DNA of 64,000 bases from Lentilactobacillus sp. SPB1-3 (GTDB lineage: Bacteria; Bacillota; Bacilli; Lactobacillales; Lactobacillaceae), in contig NZ_CP168151.1 in assembly GCF_026913205.2 (NCBI RefSeq), positions 1 through 64,000 on the forward strand, given 5' to 3'. How positions within the stretch are numbered: the first letter of the stretch is position 1; every line of letters starts with the position of its first letter. The position numbers and the translations under genes were made by a program. The notes beneath the pieces were generated by a model that worked only from the letters and a program-made list of their open reading frames with translations, was not told where the DNA came from and did not search any database. Shown here one piece after another: positions 53,843-62,009 of the stretch.

Positions 53843-54325
53843 ATGGCAAAATATCAAAATAAAGTATACTTAGCATCACCTTTCTTTTCAGAAGGTCAAA
53901 AAAACCGAATTAATGAAGTTGTTGAACTTTTAAAACAAAATCCAACAATCGATACGGACGGTATTTTTATTCCAGAAGAACATCAATTTGAGGCAGAACC
54001 TTTTGGATCATTTAAGTGGCAAGATGCCGTATTTGCATCAGATATGCGCCAAGTACACAAAGCAGATGTTGTTGTGGCAATCTTAGACTACCAAAATGAA
54101 GAGGGTAACCCAGAACCAGATTCAGGCACTATCTTTGAAATTGGAGCAGCCTTTGAAAATAACACCCCCGTTATTATGGTTCAATTTGAAACAGCTCATA
54201 AACTTAACTTAATGTTGTCTCGTAGCTACACTGCATTCTTTAATGGCCACGAAGATATCCAAAACCTAAAATCATATGACTTCAATGATTTAGAACAAAG
54301 ATACACTACCATGGAAGTATTCTAA
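53843..54325 (+). CDS. ndt: nucleoside 2-deoxyribosyltransferase
   Basis: 160-aa enzyme that swaps the base of deoxyribonucleosides, a purine/pyrimidine salvage activity typical of lactobacilli. The family motif NKVYLASPFFSEGQK is at residues 6-20. The nucleophile is Glu99 in DSGTIFEIGAAF, and the C-terminal TTMEVF tail completes a neighbouring active site in the hexamer. GAGGGAG lies before the ATG. It is not adjacent to the purine permease or queT. Confidence 0.95.
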   Translation: MAKYQNKVYLASPFFSEGQKNRINEVVELLKQNPTIDTDGIFIPEEHQFEAEPFGSFKWQDAVFASDMRQVHKADVVVAILDYQNEEGNPEPDSGTIFEIGAAFENNTPVIMVQFETAHKLNLMLSRSYTAFFNGHEDIQNLKSYDFNDLEQRYTTMEVF

Positions 54326-54332
54326 TAACTTA

Positions 54333-54376
54333 TAAAAAAGGCCGAGTTCACTTTTAAAAGTGGATTCGGCTTTTTT
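54333..54376 (+). terminator. terminator after ndt
   Basis: AAAAAAGGCCGAGTTCACTTTT / AAAAGTGGATTCGGCTTTTTT hairpin. Confidence 0.85.
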
Positions 54377-54535
54377 GTGTTCTATTTTTTGAAAACGAAC
54401 ATTTTCATTTTCATAATTCCATGAAAACTAATAGTCTCGTTTTCATTAACTTTAAAATTAACACTGGCAGACTGAAAAACAATTAACATGTGGATAACTC
54501 ACTAGCTAATCGCAAATTTCAAGTTATCCACAACC

Positions 54536-55927
54536 CTAATCATTTTTAGATTCTGGAACAATTAATTCTGAGCCACGGCTCTTGAGTGAATTGGCACCAT
54601 AATGAACCAAACCAAATATTATTCCGATCGTCGCAGGCAGAAGCCATCCCATTCCCACGCTTGAGCCGGGTAAGAAATTATCTATCTGCAAAACAAACTT
54701 GGCAAAAGCGGAACCTGAGATAATGTCTGGTGCAGCCTTAATCGCGTCTAAAAGTGCTGGAATAATCGTGAACACGGTCGTCCAAATGTACACCCGGCTA
54801 TCTCGTTTGAATAATGGAGACGCTATCGACAAAATAATCAAAGTAATTGCCAAAGGGTATAGGAACATCAACATTGGCATTGACCACGCAATAATGGTGT
54901 CTAAGCCAACGTTTGCGAACGCAAATGAAAAACCAATCGCAATCATATTAAACGTCCTATAAGAGACCTTAGGAAACTTTTTATGCAAAGCATCGGAAAA
55001 TGATACTGCCAAACCTACCGCCGTCGTTAAACACGTTAGAGTGGTCATAATTGCCAACAAAATTTGCCCTGCCAAACCTAAGTAATGAGCAGCTATTTGG
55101 TTAAATGCGATTCCTCCATCGATACTTATTTTGTACATCGATACGCTGGTTGAACCTAACCAAATTAGTCCCAGATAAATAACTGCTTCAAGACCAATCC
55201 CGATGACGCCAGATTTCAATGTGGCCAGCGAAACTTCTTTAGGTTTATTGATTCCTAATCCTTTAACAGCCGCGACTACTGTAATCCCAAAGAGTAATCC
55301 GGCAATACAATCCATCGTGTTATATCCCTGAATGAAGCCATTCAAAAATGATCCATGAGTATAACCTGGAGCAGAAATAACTACATTTGTCCCTTGAATA
55401 GGTCTGGAAAAAGCAAAACCAAAAATAATTGCGAGTAAAATTAAAAATATTGGATTCAAAAACTTGCCAATCGTATTCATGATATTACTGGGTTTTCTAG
55501 ATGCCCAATACGTAATGCCAAAGAAAATCAATGAATAAACTAGCAACCAAAGCTGTTGGTTGGATTCACTTATGTGACTTGCGAAACCCATTTGAAAAGG
55601 TACAGTTGCCGTTCTCGGCATGGCAAACAAAGGCCCTAACGTTGCACAAACTAGTAACATAAACGCGGTTGCGTAGCGTTTACTGATTGGCTTAGCCAAA
55701 TCATATATGCCTGAACTTTGCGTCACACTGATCGCAATAATCGCTAATAATGGCATGATTGTTCCTGTCAATAAAAAGCCAATGCCAGCCGCTAACCAAT
55801 GCGACCCAGCGAGTTGACCTAGATGAATTGGAAAGATTAAATTACCAGCACCAAAAAACATCCCAAATAGCAAAGATCCAATAATAATATAATTTTTAAA
55901 CCCTAATTTTTTCGTTTGCTCATTCAT
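54536..55927 (-). CDS. brnQ: branched-chain amino-acid carrier BrnQ
   Basis: 463-aa, about twelve-helix LIVCS symporter for Leu, Ile and Val. The N-terminal SLLFGMFFGAGNLIFPIHLGQLAG (residues 16-39) is diagnostic; GYNTMDCIAGLLFGITVV and SIDGGIAFNQIA follow. ATG 55927 has AAAGGAG eight bases upstream; a GTG three codons earlier lies inside the SD. A T-box with a probable branched-chain specifier controls it. Confidence 0.95.
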   Translation of the reverse strand: MNEQTKKLGFKNYIIIGSLLFGMFFGAGNLIFPIHLGQLAGSHWLAAGIGFLLTGTIMPLLAIIAISVTQSSGIYDLAKPISKRYATAFMLLVCATLGPLFAMPRTATVPFQMGFASHISESNQQLWLLVYSLIFFGITYWASRKPSNIMNTIGKFLNPIFLILLAIIFGFAFSRPIQGTNVVISAPGYTHGSFLNGFIQGYNTMDCIAGLLFGITVVAAVKGLGINKPKEVSLATLKSGVIGIGLEAVIYLGLIWLGSTSVSMYKISIDGGIAFNQIAAHYLGLAGQILLAIMTTLTCLTTAVGLAVSFSDALHKKFPKVSYRTFNMIAIGFSFAFANVGLDTIIAWSMPMLMFLYPLAITLIILSIASPLFKRDSRVYIWTTVFTIIPALLDAIKAAPDIISGSAFAKFVLQIDNFLPGSSVGMGWLLPATIGIIFGLVHYGANSLKSRGSELIVPESKND

Positions 55928-56039
55928 GTTAACCACTCCTTTTTAAACCACCAGTTACCACCCAATTGGCGAATATTGACTCGACTAAGACCACCCGCAG
56001 AATTAAATTTCATTTTTCATACCCCTCTCAATTTTTTGC

Positions 56040-56332
56040 ATAAAAAAATCCCTTGGAATTAATATTCCAAGGGGCGAACTAGTCTATATTCGCGGTACCA
56101 CCCAAATTATAACGACTTCACAGTCATTATCTCTCCATGTACGGCGACGTATCGCGATACACTGGCGCTTTAATGGGCGCACCCAGCAAACACTAAATTT
56201 CCCTCGCATTTGCAGCTCAGAAACTACTTTCGTCATTCACTTTCAGTAACTCAATTTCACCTAAAATGAGTCTCTCTGCTCTAAACATGAATACTACTTT
56301 TTTCTTCATAGCCATTAGTCATCATTTAATAT
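56040..56332 (-). promoter_or_regulatory. T-box riboswitch of brnQ (branched-chain)
   Basis: Minus-strand T-box TTTGGGTGGTACCGCG (56106-56091), terminator CCCTTGGAATA / TATTCCAAGGG with a T run (56078-56042), Stem I closing pair GCAG/CTGC. The specifier is read tentatively as GTA (Val, 56227-56225). Promoter TTGACA (56367-56362) and TATTAT (56344-56339), spacer 17. Confidence 0.88.
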
Positions 56333-56381
56333 CTCTAAATAATATGCATAAGCAGCGCATTTGTCAAATCAATTAAATAAA

Positions 56382-57446
56382 CTACAAGTTCAGAAAATCC
56401 GCAACTTCACTAGTTTTAACTGACATGATAGCTGGACTCCCTACTTCTTTGAGATAAACCAAGTTTAAATGACCATCATGGCTCTTTTTATCGTTCTTAA
56501 CTTTCGATAATATCTGTTCAGTATCTATTTTTGGCAAGTCGATAGGTAATCCAACTGCTACTAAACGGTCCTTCAGTTGGTCAGTAACTTCTTGCGGGGT
56601 TAATCCATGATCTGTAAACACTTGACTAATTGCTACCATCCCAATTGCCACAGCTTCACCATGACGCAGGTTACCATCACTTAGTGCCTCAACGGCATGC
56701 CCAATTGTGTGACCAAAATTAAGTAACTGACGTAAACCGCCTTCTTTTTCATCGGCCTCCACCACTTCTGCCTTATATTTGATTGCCAACTCACTAATTT
56801 GCTCGGCATGTTCAAAAATATCAGCTGGTGAATTAATAGTTCTAATTAATTGCCATAAACTATGATCTGTTAATCCGGCAACTTTAACCACCTCACCATA
56901 TCCTTCAACTAAATCTCGCTCCTTAAGTGTCCGCAATGTCTGTGGATCGACAATCACTAAATCAGGTTGTAAGAATGAACCCAAAATATTTTTTGTGGTC
57001 CCTAAATCCACCGCTGTTTTACCACCAACCGAACTGTCTACTTGAGCCAATAGGGAGGTTGGTATCTGAATAAGGTCTATCCCTCGCATATAAGTTGCGG
57101 CAAGAAAGCCAGCTAAATCACCAGTAACACCGCCACCTAATGCAATTACACCATCATCTCTATTAAATCCATCAACAGTCATCTGAGTAGCAAGTTTGCC
57201 CAAAACTGCGAGTGATTTAGATTCCTCCCCAGCTTCGAATTGGTAACTAAACACCTTAAAACCAGCTTGCCCTAAAGAATCAGCCACTTGCTGTTGATAT
57301 AATGGCGCAACATTATCATCACTGATTAGAGCTACTTTTCTAGTCGACCAAACTGAAGTAACTAATTCACCAGTACTTTTTAATAGGCCCTGGCCAATTT
57401 TAACTTGGTAAGGATGATCTGTGATATGAACGTCTAAAATTTCCAT
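56382..57446 (-). CDS. aroB: 3-dehydroquinate synthase
   Basis: 354-aa, full-length NAD- and metal-dependent enzyme for the second shikimate step. GGGVTGDLAGFLAATYMRGI is near residue 103, PTSLLAQVDSSVGGKTAVD near 128, and LLNFGHTIGHAVE holds the metal-binding His near 243. Its ATG overlaps the aroF stop in a TAATG junction. Second gene of the aroF-aroB transcript. Confidence 0.97.
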   Translation of the reverse strand: MEILDVHITDHPYQVKIGQGLLKSTGELVTSVWSTRKVALISDDNVAPLYQQQVADSLGQAGFKVFSYQFEAGEESKSLAVLGKLATQMTVDGFNRDDGVIALGGGVTGDLAGFLAATYMRGIDLIQIPTSLLAQVDSSVGGKTAVDLGTTKNILGSFLQPDLVIVDPQTLRTLKERDLVEGYGEVVKVAGLTDHSLWQLIRTINSPADIFEHAEQISELAIKYKAEVVEADEKEGGLRQLLNFGHTIGHAVEALSDGNLRHGEAVAIGMVAISQVFTDHGLTPQEVTDQLKDRLVAVGLPIDLPKIDTEQILSKVKNDKKSHDGHLNLVYLKEVGSPAIMSVKTSEVADFLNL

Positions 57447-58453
57447 TACGCATCCACCACTTTCACTGCTGGATTTATTAGATTACGAATTGCAAAGGCT
57501 TTGTCCGCCATTGCTTGGTACTCATCCGGTTTCAATGCTTGCGCACCATCTGAAAAAGCATGAGCCGGATCATCATGAATTTCAACTACTAATCCGCTAG
57601 CCCCAATGGCTACTCCTGCCAATGCTTCGCGAGTAACAAACTCCGTATGACCAGCGGCATGACTAGGATCAACGATTACTGGGTAATGTGATAATTTTTG
57701 TAAAACTGGTACTGAACCAACGTCTAAAGTATTTCTCGTGTATTTATTATCAAAAGTTCTAATGCCCCGTTCTGCGATCATTATTTGGGTGTTGCCACTG
57801 GCAGCAATGTATTCTGCGGCGTTCAAAATATCATCGATTGTGGCAGACATGCCTCGTTTCAACATAACCGAAGTATTTGTTTTACCAACAGCCTTAAGTA
57901 ACGAGAAGTTTTGCATGTTACGAGCACCAATTTGGAAAATGTCAGTGTATTTACCAACCATCTCAACGTGATCTTCATCCATCACTTCGGTTAATACGTC
58001 CATATCGAATTCATCAGCGGCTTGCCGAAGAAACTTTAATCCATCCTCGCCTAATCCTTGAAATGAGTATGGTGATGTTCGGGGTTTGAAAGCTCCTCCT
58101 CTAAGAATCGTTGCACCACCAGCCTTAGCAACGGCAGCCATTTTTCTAACATGAGCTAACGACTCAACGGAACAAGGTCCGGCCATCATGGTGAAATTAT
58201 CTCCTCCAATCAAACTATGAGCAGTTTGAATAACTGTATCTTCTGGATGAAATTCTCGGCTTCCCTGGACAGCAGTTGGGTGATTCTCAATAATTCTTTC
58301 AGCTGCTTGTAATTCCTGTTGGTTTAATCCATCTCGATCAATTCCTTGAATCGCAACTCGATTTCCATGAGTAAATACTGATACTTTACCTGAAAGGCGA
58401 TCCTCAATTTCTTGAATAGTAGCTTCCTGTCCTGGTTTCATAATAATAATCAT
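57446..58453 (-). CDS. aroF: 3-deoxy-7-phosphoheptulonate (DAHP) synthase
   Basis: 335-aa type I-beta DAHP synthase with an N-terminal ferredoxin-like regulatory domain (residues 1-70, MKPGQEATIQEIEDRL) and a catalytic barrel: MMAGPCSVES near 88, GGAFKPRTSPYSFQGLG near 118, VIVDPSHAAGHTEFV near 270. It commits PEP and erythrose 4-phosphate to aromatic amino acids. GGGAG precedes the ATG. The long leader upstream encodes a Tyr-Tyr-Phe-Trp peptide and two tandem terminators. Confidence 0.95.
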   Translation of the reverse strand: MIIIMKPGQEATIQEIEDRLSGKVSVFTHGNRVAIQGIDRDGLNQQELQAAERIIENHPTAVQGSREFHPEDTVIQTAHSLIGGDNFTMMAGPCSVESLAHVRKMAAVAKAGGATILRGGAFKPRTSPYSFQGLGEDGLKFLRQAADEFDMDVLTEVMDEDHVEMVGKYTDIFQIGARNMQNFSLLKAVGKTNTSVMLKRGMSATIDDILNAAEYIAASGNTQIMIAERGIRTFDNKYTRNTLDVGSVPVLQKLSHYPVIVDPSHAAGHTEFVTREALAGVAIGASGLVVEIHDDPAHAFSDGAQALKPDEYQAMADKAFAIRNLINPAVKVVDA

Positions 58454-58486
58454 AATGTAATCTCCCTCATCTCTAAATTTTGTTAA

Positions 58487-58521
58487 ATAAAAACCCCGCA
58501 GTATCTAGATCCACTGCGGGG
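58487..58521 (-). terminator. attenuator terminator T2 (aro leader)
   Basis: CCCCGCAGT (58521-58513) and ACTGCGGGG (58502-58494) around a GGATCTAGAT loop, then TTTTTATTT. It lies 35 bases before the aroF ATG. Its 5' arm CAGTGG (58516-58511) can instead pair with CCACTG (58556-58551) from T1. Confidence 0.85.
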
Positions 58522-58534
58522 CGAAATTTTGGGA

Positions 58535-58575
58535 AAATAAAAAGGTCCCACAGTGGTTTTAAATACTGTGTGACC
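58535..58575 (-). terminator. attenuator terminator T1 (aro leader)
   Basis: GGTCACACAGT (58575-58565) and ACTGTGGGACC (58554-58544) pair, one mismatch, followed by TTTTTATTTT. Its 5' arm overlaps the antiterminator strand TTTTGGTC. Confidence 0.85.
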
Positions 58576-58645
58576 AAAAATTATGCTCAACAAATCTTGG
58601 CCGCACAAGTTGTAGACAGTGTCCGCAACTTGTACGTCGTAGACA

Positions 58646-58699
58646 CTAGCGTGACCAAAAATAATAGGCTTGTGCAATTGTTAGTGATTTGTTTTGCAT
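58646..58699 (-). CDS. aromatic leader peptide of aroF-aroB
   Basis: Seventeen codons: MQNKSLTIAQAYYFWSR, then TAG. AGGAG (58713-58709) lies nine bases before the ATG. The run Tyr-Tyr-Phe-Trp sits near the end, as in classical amino-acid leader peptides, and the gene controlled is DAHP synthase, whose products lead to exactly these three amino acids. Overlap of the Phe-Trp codons with one of two competing pairing strands supports a regulatory role. Translation is not proven. Confidence 0.75.
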   Translation of the reverse strand: MQNKSLTIAQAYYFWSR

Positions 58700-58740
58700 A
58701 ATTAGAATCTCCTGTTTAAGTTTTAATTTAATTGTTATGA

Positions 58741-58769
58741 AGTTTAATATTAGTACCTTTGATTGTCAA
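58741..58769 (-). promoter_or_regulatory. promoter of aroF-aroB
   Basis: TTGACA (58769-58764), 17-base spacer, TAAACT (58746-58741). Its -35 is 30 bases from the -35 of the divergent trpE promoter. Confidence 0.75.
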
Positions 58770-58798
58770 GGACTAAAGTATTTTTTTCTAATTATACA

Positions 58799-58827
58799 TT
58801 GACATTTTCTCATAATAATCATATCTT
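58799..58827 (+). promoter_or_regulatory. promoter of the trpE leader
   Basis: TTGACA (58799-58804), 17-base spacer, TATCTT (58822-58827). Confidence 0.7.
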
Positions 58828-58833
58828 GATTTC

Positions 58834-59124
58834 AATATAAATTTACCGCCCATTAAACCGTAGAAGTGGAGATCAAGGTTAGGATGCCCGCACAGAGAGT
58901 TACAGAAGCTGAAAAGTAACCGGACACAGCTAGCTAAATGGACCACCGAGGGTTTCTCTGAACAAAGTACGAGGAAACGTAACGACATACGTCAGTTGTC
59001 AGAGGTATGTTTGTACCTCACAAAGGGCAGCGTTATTTGACTTGAATAATGAAGTTAATCGCGCTGAATTAAGGTGGCACCGCGGAATCTCCGTCCTTAA
59101 CATTTTTTGTTGGGCGGTTTTTTT
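58834..59124 (+). promoter_or_regulatory. Trp T-box riboswitch (trpEG)
   Basis: The T-box AAGGTGGCACCGCGG is at 59071-59085. The specifier TGG at 58939-58941 lies in the same ATGGACCAC context as the trpD leader. The terminator is 59091-59124 (CCGTCC...GGGCGG, T run). It is a paralogue of the 24.1 kb leader, with the downstream strand GAGGGTTTCTCTGA conserved. Confidence 0.93.
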
Positions 59125-59141
59125 AGATAGGAGGCACTTGT

Positions 59142-59219
59142 ATGAAGACCAAACGATGGCAGTCCTCGTTAAATTATCGAATAACCACATTTAACGGAGG
59201 AAAAAATTATGAACATTGA
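59142..59219 (+). CDS. leader ORF with Trp codon overlapping trpE
   Basis: Twenty-five codons beginning MKTKRWQSS, with AGGAGG seven bases before the ATG. It runs through the trpE SD and ends in a TGA eight bases inside trpE, in another frame. The KRWQ stretch and the 12 bases AAACGATGGCAG are shared with the trpD leader ORF. Ribosomes finishing this ORF would reinitiate at trpE, so it could couple trpE translation to Trp-tRNA supply. Confidence 0.6.
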   Translation: MKTKRWQSSLNYRITTFNGGKNYEH

Positions 59220-60684
59220 ACAATTATTACCCTTAAAAAATGATTTCGCCCTATTACCTATCTCGATAAACTTTAAATCAACGTCATTTGATCCCTTAGC
59301 GATCCTGCATGAATTTGAAAACAGCGCTAAGCCATCTTTTGTGATGACCTGCAAACCAAAACAAAGTGAGGATGGTTACACATTTATTTGTCTCAATCCA
59401 GAAGCCAGTTACACCTATAAAGATGGGCAATTAACCGTCGATCATTTCGTTGATGAACCACAAATCAAAAACGTTAATCTGCATCAATTTATCGACAAAT
59501 TAATTAACCAACATCGAGCTCCCAAGATGGATGAATTACCACCATTTGTCGGCGGATTAGTCGGTTACTTTAGTTATGATTATGCGAAGTATGCAACTTC
59601 AGCAATCATTGAGCAAGTCGATAATCCTAATCAATTAGACGATGCTGATCTAATGTTAGTGAAAACTGTAGTCGGCTATAATCATGCCACCAATCAAGTA
59701 ACTATCAGCAAACTGGTTGATGCGGGAAAGATTGATCAGCTTTTTGATAAAACAGTTACAGAGTTAACACAAATAAAACAACGAATAATTAGCTTAGATG
59801 ATTCTAAACCTATTAATTCACCACGTCTCACACCGCTACAATATCAATTTTCATTACCAGAATTCTCGAAACGAGTGTTAAAGACTCAACAACACATTAT
59901 CGATGGAGATATTTTTCAATTAATTCTTTCTAACCCCAAAAATGCTCAAATTTATGGTTCTCTCCTCGAAATGGCTGATCGTTTTTTTAAACAAAATCCT
60001 TCTCCCTACCATTTTTATTTTCATCATAATGATTTCGAATCGATGGGTGCTTCACCAGAAACATTAATTACTAAAAAGGGAAATCGTCTTTTTTCATATC
60101 CACTCGCCGGCACTCGCAAGCGTGGTAAAAATGTCGTTGAAGATAATTTTTTTGCTCACGAATTACAAACCAATGAAAAGGAATTATCAGAACATAACAT
60201 GCTAATTGATTTGGGAAGGAACGATCTTGGTCGTATTAGTAAATTCGGATCAGTCAAAGTCGTAGCCGCTCGAAAATTATTAAAATTTGCCAATGTTATG
60301 CACTTAGGCTCAATTATTGAAAGTACGATTACTGATAAAACCACAACTATGGATATCGTTGACTCAGTCCTACCTGCTGGAACTTTATCAGGTGCACCGA
60401 AAGTTTCAGCTATGCAAATAATTGCCCAGCTTGAAGGTAATAAGCGTGGCATATATGGTGGTGGTATTGGCTATTTAGGATTTGATGGTGATTTAGATTT
60501 ATGTATCGGAATTCGCTTAGTTTATCGAAAAAGAAACCAATTAGTCATCCATTCAGGAGCTGGCATCGTTGCGGACAGCATCGCAAAATACGAGTACCAA
60601 GAATTTAATAATAAAGCCAGTGGCGTTGTCAACTCACTTTATCCAATTTCAAAGGAGAAAACTGCCCATGAATTTTCTAATTGA
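59209..60684 (+). CDS. trpE: anthranilate synthase component I
   Basis: 491-aa chorismate-utilising enzyme making anthranilate with TrpG-supplied ammonia. The C-terminal catalytic domain is typical: LSNPKNAQIYGSL near residue 240, GASPETLITKKGNRLFSYPLAGTRKRG near 280, DLGRNDLGRISKFGSVKV near 340, SGAPKVSAMQII near 395. The N-terminal region lacks the usual LLES tryptophan-feedback motif, reading FVMTCKPKQSEDGYTFIC instead. GGAGG precedes ATG 59209. It overlaps trpG by 17 bases. Confidence 0.94.
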   Translation: MNIEQLLPLKNDFALLPISINFKSTSFDPLAILHEFENSAKPSFVMTCKPKQSEDGYTFICLNPEASYTYKDGQLTVDHFVDEPQIKNVNLHQFIDKLINQHRAPKMDELPPFVGGLVGYFSYDYAKYATSAIIEQVDNPNQLDDADLMLVKTVVGYNHATNQVTISKLVDAGKIDQLFDKTVTELTQIKQRIISLDDSKPINSPRLTPLQYQFSLPEFSKRVLKTQQHIIDGDIFQLILSNPKNAQIYGSLLEMADRFFKQNPSPYHFYFHHNDFESMGASPETLITKKGNRLFSYPLAGTRKRGKNVVEDNFFAHELQTNEKELSEHNMLIDLGRNDLGRISKFGSVKVVAARKLLKFANVMHLGSIIESTITDKTTTMDIVDSVLPAGTLSGAPKVSAMQIIAQLEGNKRGIYGGGIGYLGFDGDLDLCIGIRLVYRKRNQLVIHSGAGIVADSIAKYEYQEFNNKASGVVNSLYPISKEKTAHEFSN

Positions 60685-61264
60685 TAACTACGATAGTTTT
60701 TCATATAACCTGAGCCAATTAATTGGCAACCTAACCAATGGCAATATTACCGTTTTAAAGAATGATGACCCAAAAATTAATAATCTCAATAAATTAAATC
60801 CTGAACATATCATTCTGTCACCCGGACCAGGAAGACCTGAAAACGCTGGACAGTTAATGGATGTTCTTAATCACTTTATTGGCAAAGCCCCGATTCTGGG
60901 TGTTTGTTTGGGACATCAAGCGATTGCAGAAGCATATGGTGTTAATGTTGTTCATGCGAATAAATTAATGCATGGTAAGCCGTCTAACGTCACCCTTTTG
61001 CGCCATAATAAATTATTCGCTAATTGCCCCAGCACGTTCCCAGCGGCTCGTTATCACTCATTGGCCGTCGCTCATGGACCATTACCAACAAATTTAACCA
61101 TTGATGCAGTCTCAGATGATCAAGAAATTATGGCTATTTCAGACGAACAACGAGCCGTTTATGGCGTGCAATTTCATCCTGAATCAATCATGACTGACCC
61201 ATACGTCGCCAATCAAATCATTATGAACTTTTTAGCGATAAATACTGAGTCAGTTCATGCTTAA
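60668..61264 (+). CDS. trpG: anthranilate synthase component II (glutamine amidotransferase)
   Basis: 198-aa class I amidotransferase. The nucleophile Cys80 is in LGVCLGHQAI, the His and Glu in GVQFHPESIMT near 180, and the N-terminus FLIDNYDSFSYNL is typical. ATG 60668 follows AAAGGAG; the frame extends 33 codons into trpE and is not the start. It overlaps the end of trpE, so subunits are made together. It may also serve folate (PabA) synthesis if no other copy exists. Confidence 0.95.
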   Translation: MNFLIDNYDSFSYNLSQLIGNLTNGNITVLKNDDPKINNLNKLNPEHIILSPGPGRPENAGQLMDVLNHFIGKAPILGVCLGHQAIAEAYGVNVVHANKLMHGKPSNVTLLRHNKLFANCPSTFPAARYHSLAVAHGPLPTNLTIDAVSDDQEIMAISDEQRAVYGVQFHPESIMTDPYVANQIIMNFLAINTESVHA

Positions 61265-61323
61265 TAGCGAAATCCCGTAGAATATACTAAAATGATGGTA
61301 ACTAATATTCGAAGGGAAAAATT

Positions 61324-61968
61324 ATGAAAACAGTTTATCTAGTTCGACATGGTCAAACAATTCTTAATCACTTCAGAAGAATGCAGGGATGGATCGATTC
61401 GCCTTTGACCCAAACTGGCGAACAGCAAGCAACTAATACTGGTAAGATGTTAAATCAAGTTCACTTTGACGTGGCAATCAGTTCTGATTTAGGGAGAGCT
61501 ATTGTCACACGAGATTTAATTTTAGCTGAAAATAAAGTGACAGATATTGCTCCAATGATCAATAAGAACTTCCGTGAAGTTTATTTTGGCTCATTTGAAG
61601 GTGTCGATAGTGTTGTAACTTGGAATCAAATTGGTGGCCCTCAAGGGAGTTTTGATCAAGACTTCCTCATCAAAAAATACGGTTTACTGGCAGTCAGAGA
61701 TTTCATGCACGATGCTGATCCTTTTAAAGAAGCTGAGACCGGTGAACAGCTCCAAAATCGTATTCAGAATGCTTTCACAGGCCTACAAAATCAGCTTAAA
61801 GATGGTGAGACTGCTCTTGTTGTTTCACATGGAACATTCATTAGAAACGTTGCTGGTCTCTACTCAAAGCCGGGAACATTTATTGACCAACCAGAAAATG
61901 GTAGTGTCGCAATCTTAGATGTGACTGATAAACCTATTTTGGTGGATTATAATCAAACGGAAATTTAA
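61324..61968 (+). CDS. histidine phosphatase family protein
   Basis: 214-aa phosphoglycerate-mutase-like phosphatase. The phosphohistidine motif VYLVRHGQTILN is at residues 4-15, the second Arg in SSDLGRAIVTRD near 60, and the second catalytic His in ALVVSHGTFIRN near 163. It probably dephosphorylates a small metabolite. GAAGGGAAA precedes the ATG. It lies 59 bases after trpG but likely has its own promoter. Confidence 0.9.
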   Translation: MKTVYLVRHGQTILNHFRRMQGWIDSPLTQTGEQQATNTGKMLNQVHFDVAISSDLGRAIVTRDLILAENKVTDIAPMINKNFREVYFGSFEGVDSVVTWNQIGGPQGSFDQDFLIKKYGLLAVRDFMHDADPFKEAETGEQLQNRIQNAFTGLQNQLKDGETALVVSHGTFIRNVAGLYSKPGTFIDQPENGSVAILDVTDKPILVDYNQTEI

Positions 61969-61969
61969 A

Positions 61970-62009
61970 AAAGATGTGTGAAACAGAATACTGTTTCACA
62001 CATCTTTTA
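61970..62009. terminator. bidirectional terminator
   Basis: AAGATGTGTGAAACAG / CTGTTTCACACATCTT with an AATA loop; it overlaps the stop of the converging gene. Confidence 0.85.

Larger units (their letters stand above)
58487..58735 (-). promoter_or_regulatory. aroF-aroB attenuator leader
   Basis: Transcribed leader after the promoter at 58769-58741. GGCCAAGA (58602-58595) can pair over eight positions with either of two copies of TTTTGGTC. One copy covers the Phe-Trp codons of the leader peptide (58660-58653); the other is the 5' edge of T1 (58579-58572). The hairpin ACAAGTTG/CAACTTGT (58633-58605) sits between. Ribosome position can therefore decide which pairing forms. No T-box motif is present. 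Confidence 0.75.

Noticed and set aside
58483-58677. 64-codon open frame on the minus strand running through both aro terminators
   Set aside because: It starts at TTG without an SD, overlaps the better-initiated YYFW leader ORF in another frame, and its repeated IIFGH stretches simply translate the duplicated pairing strand.
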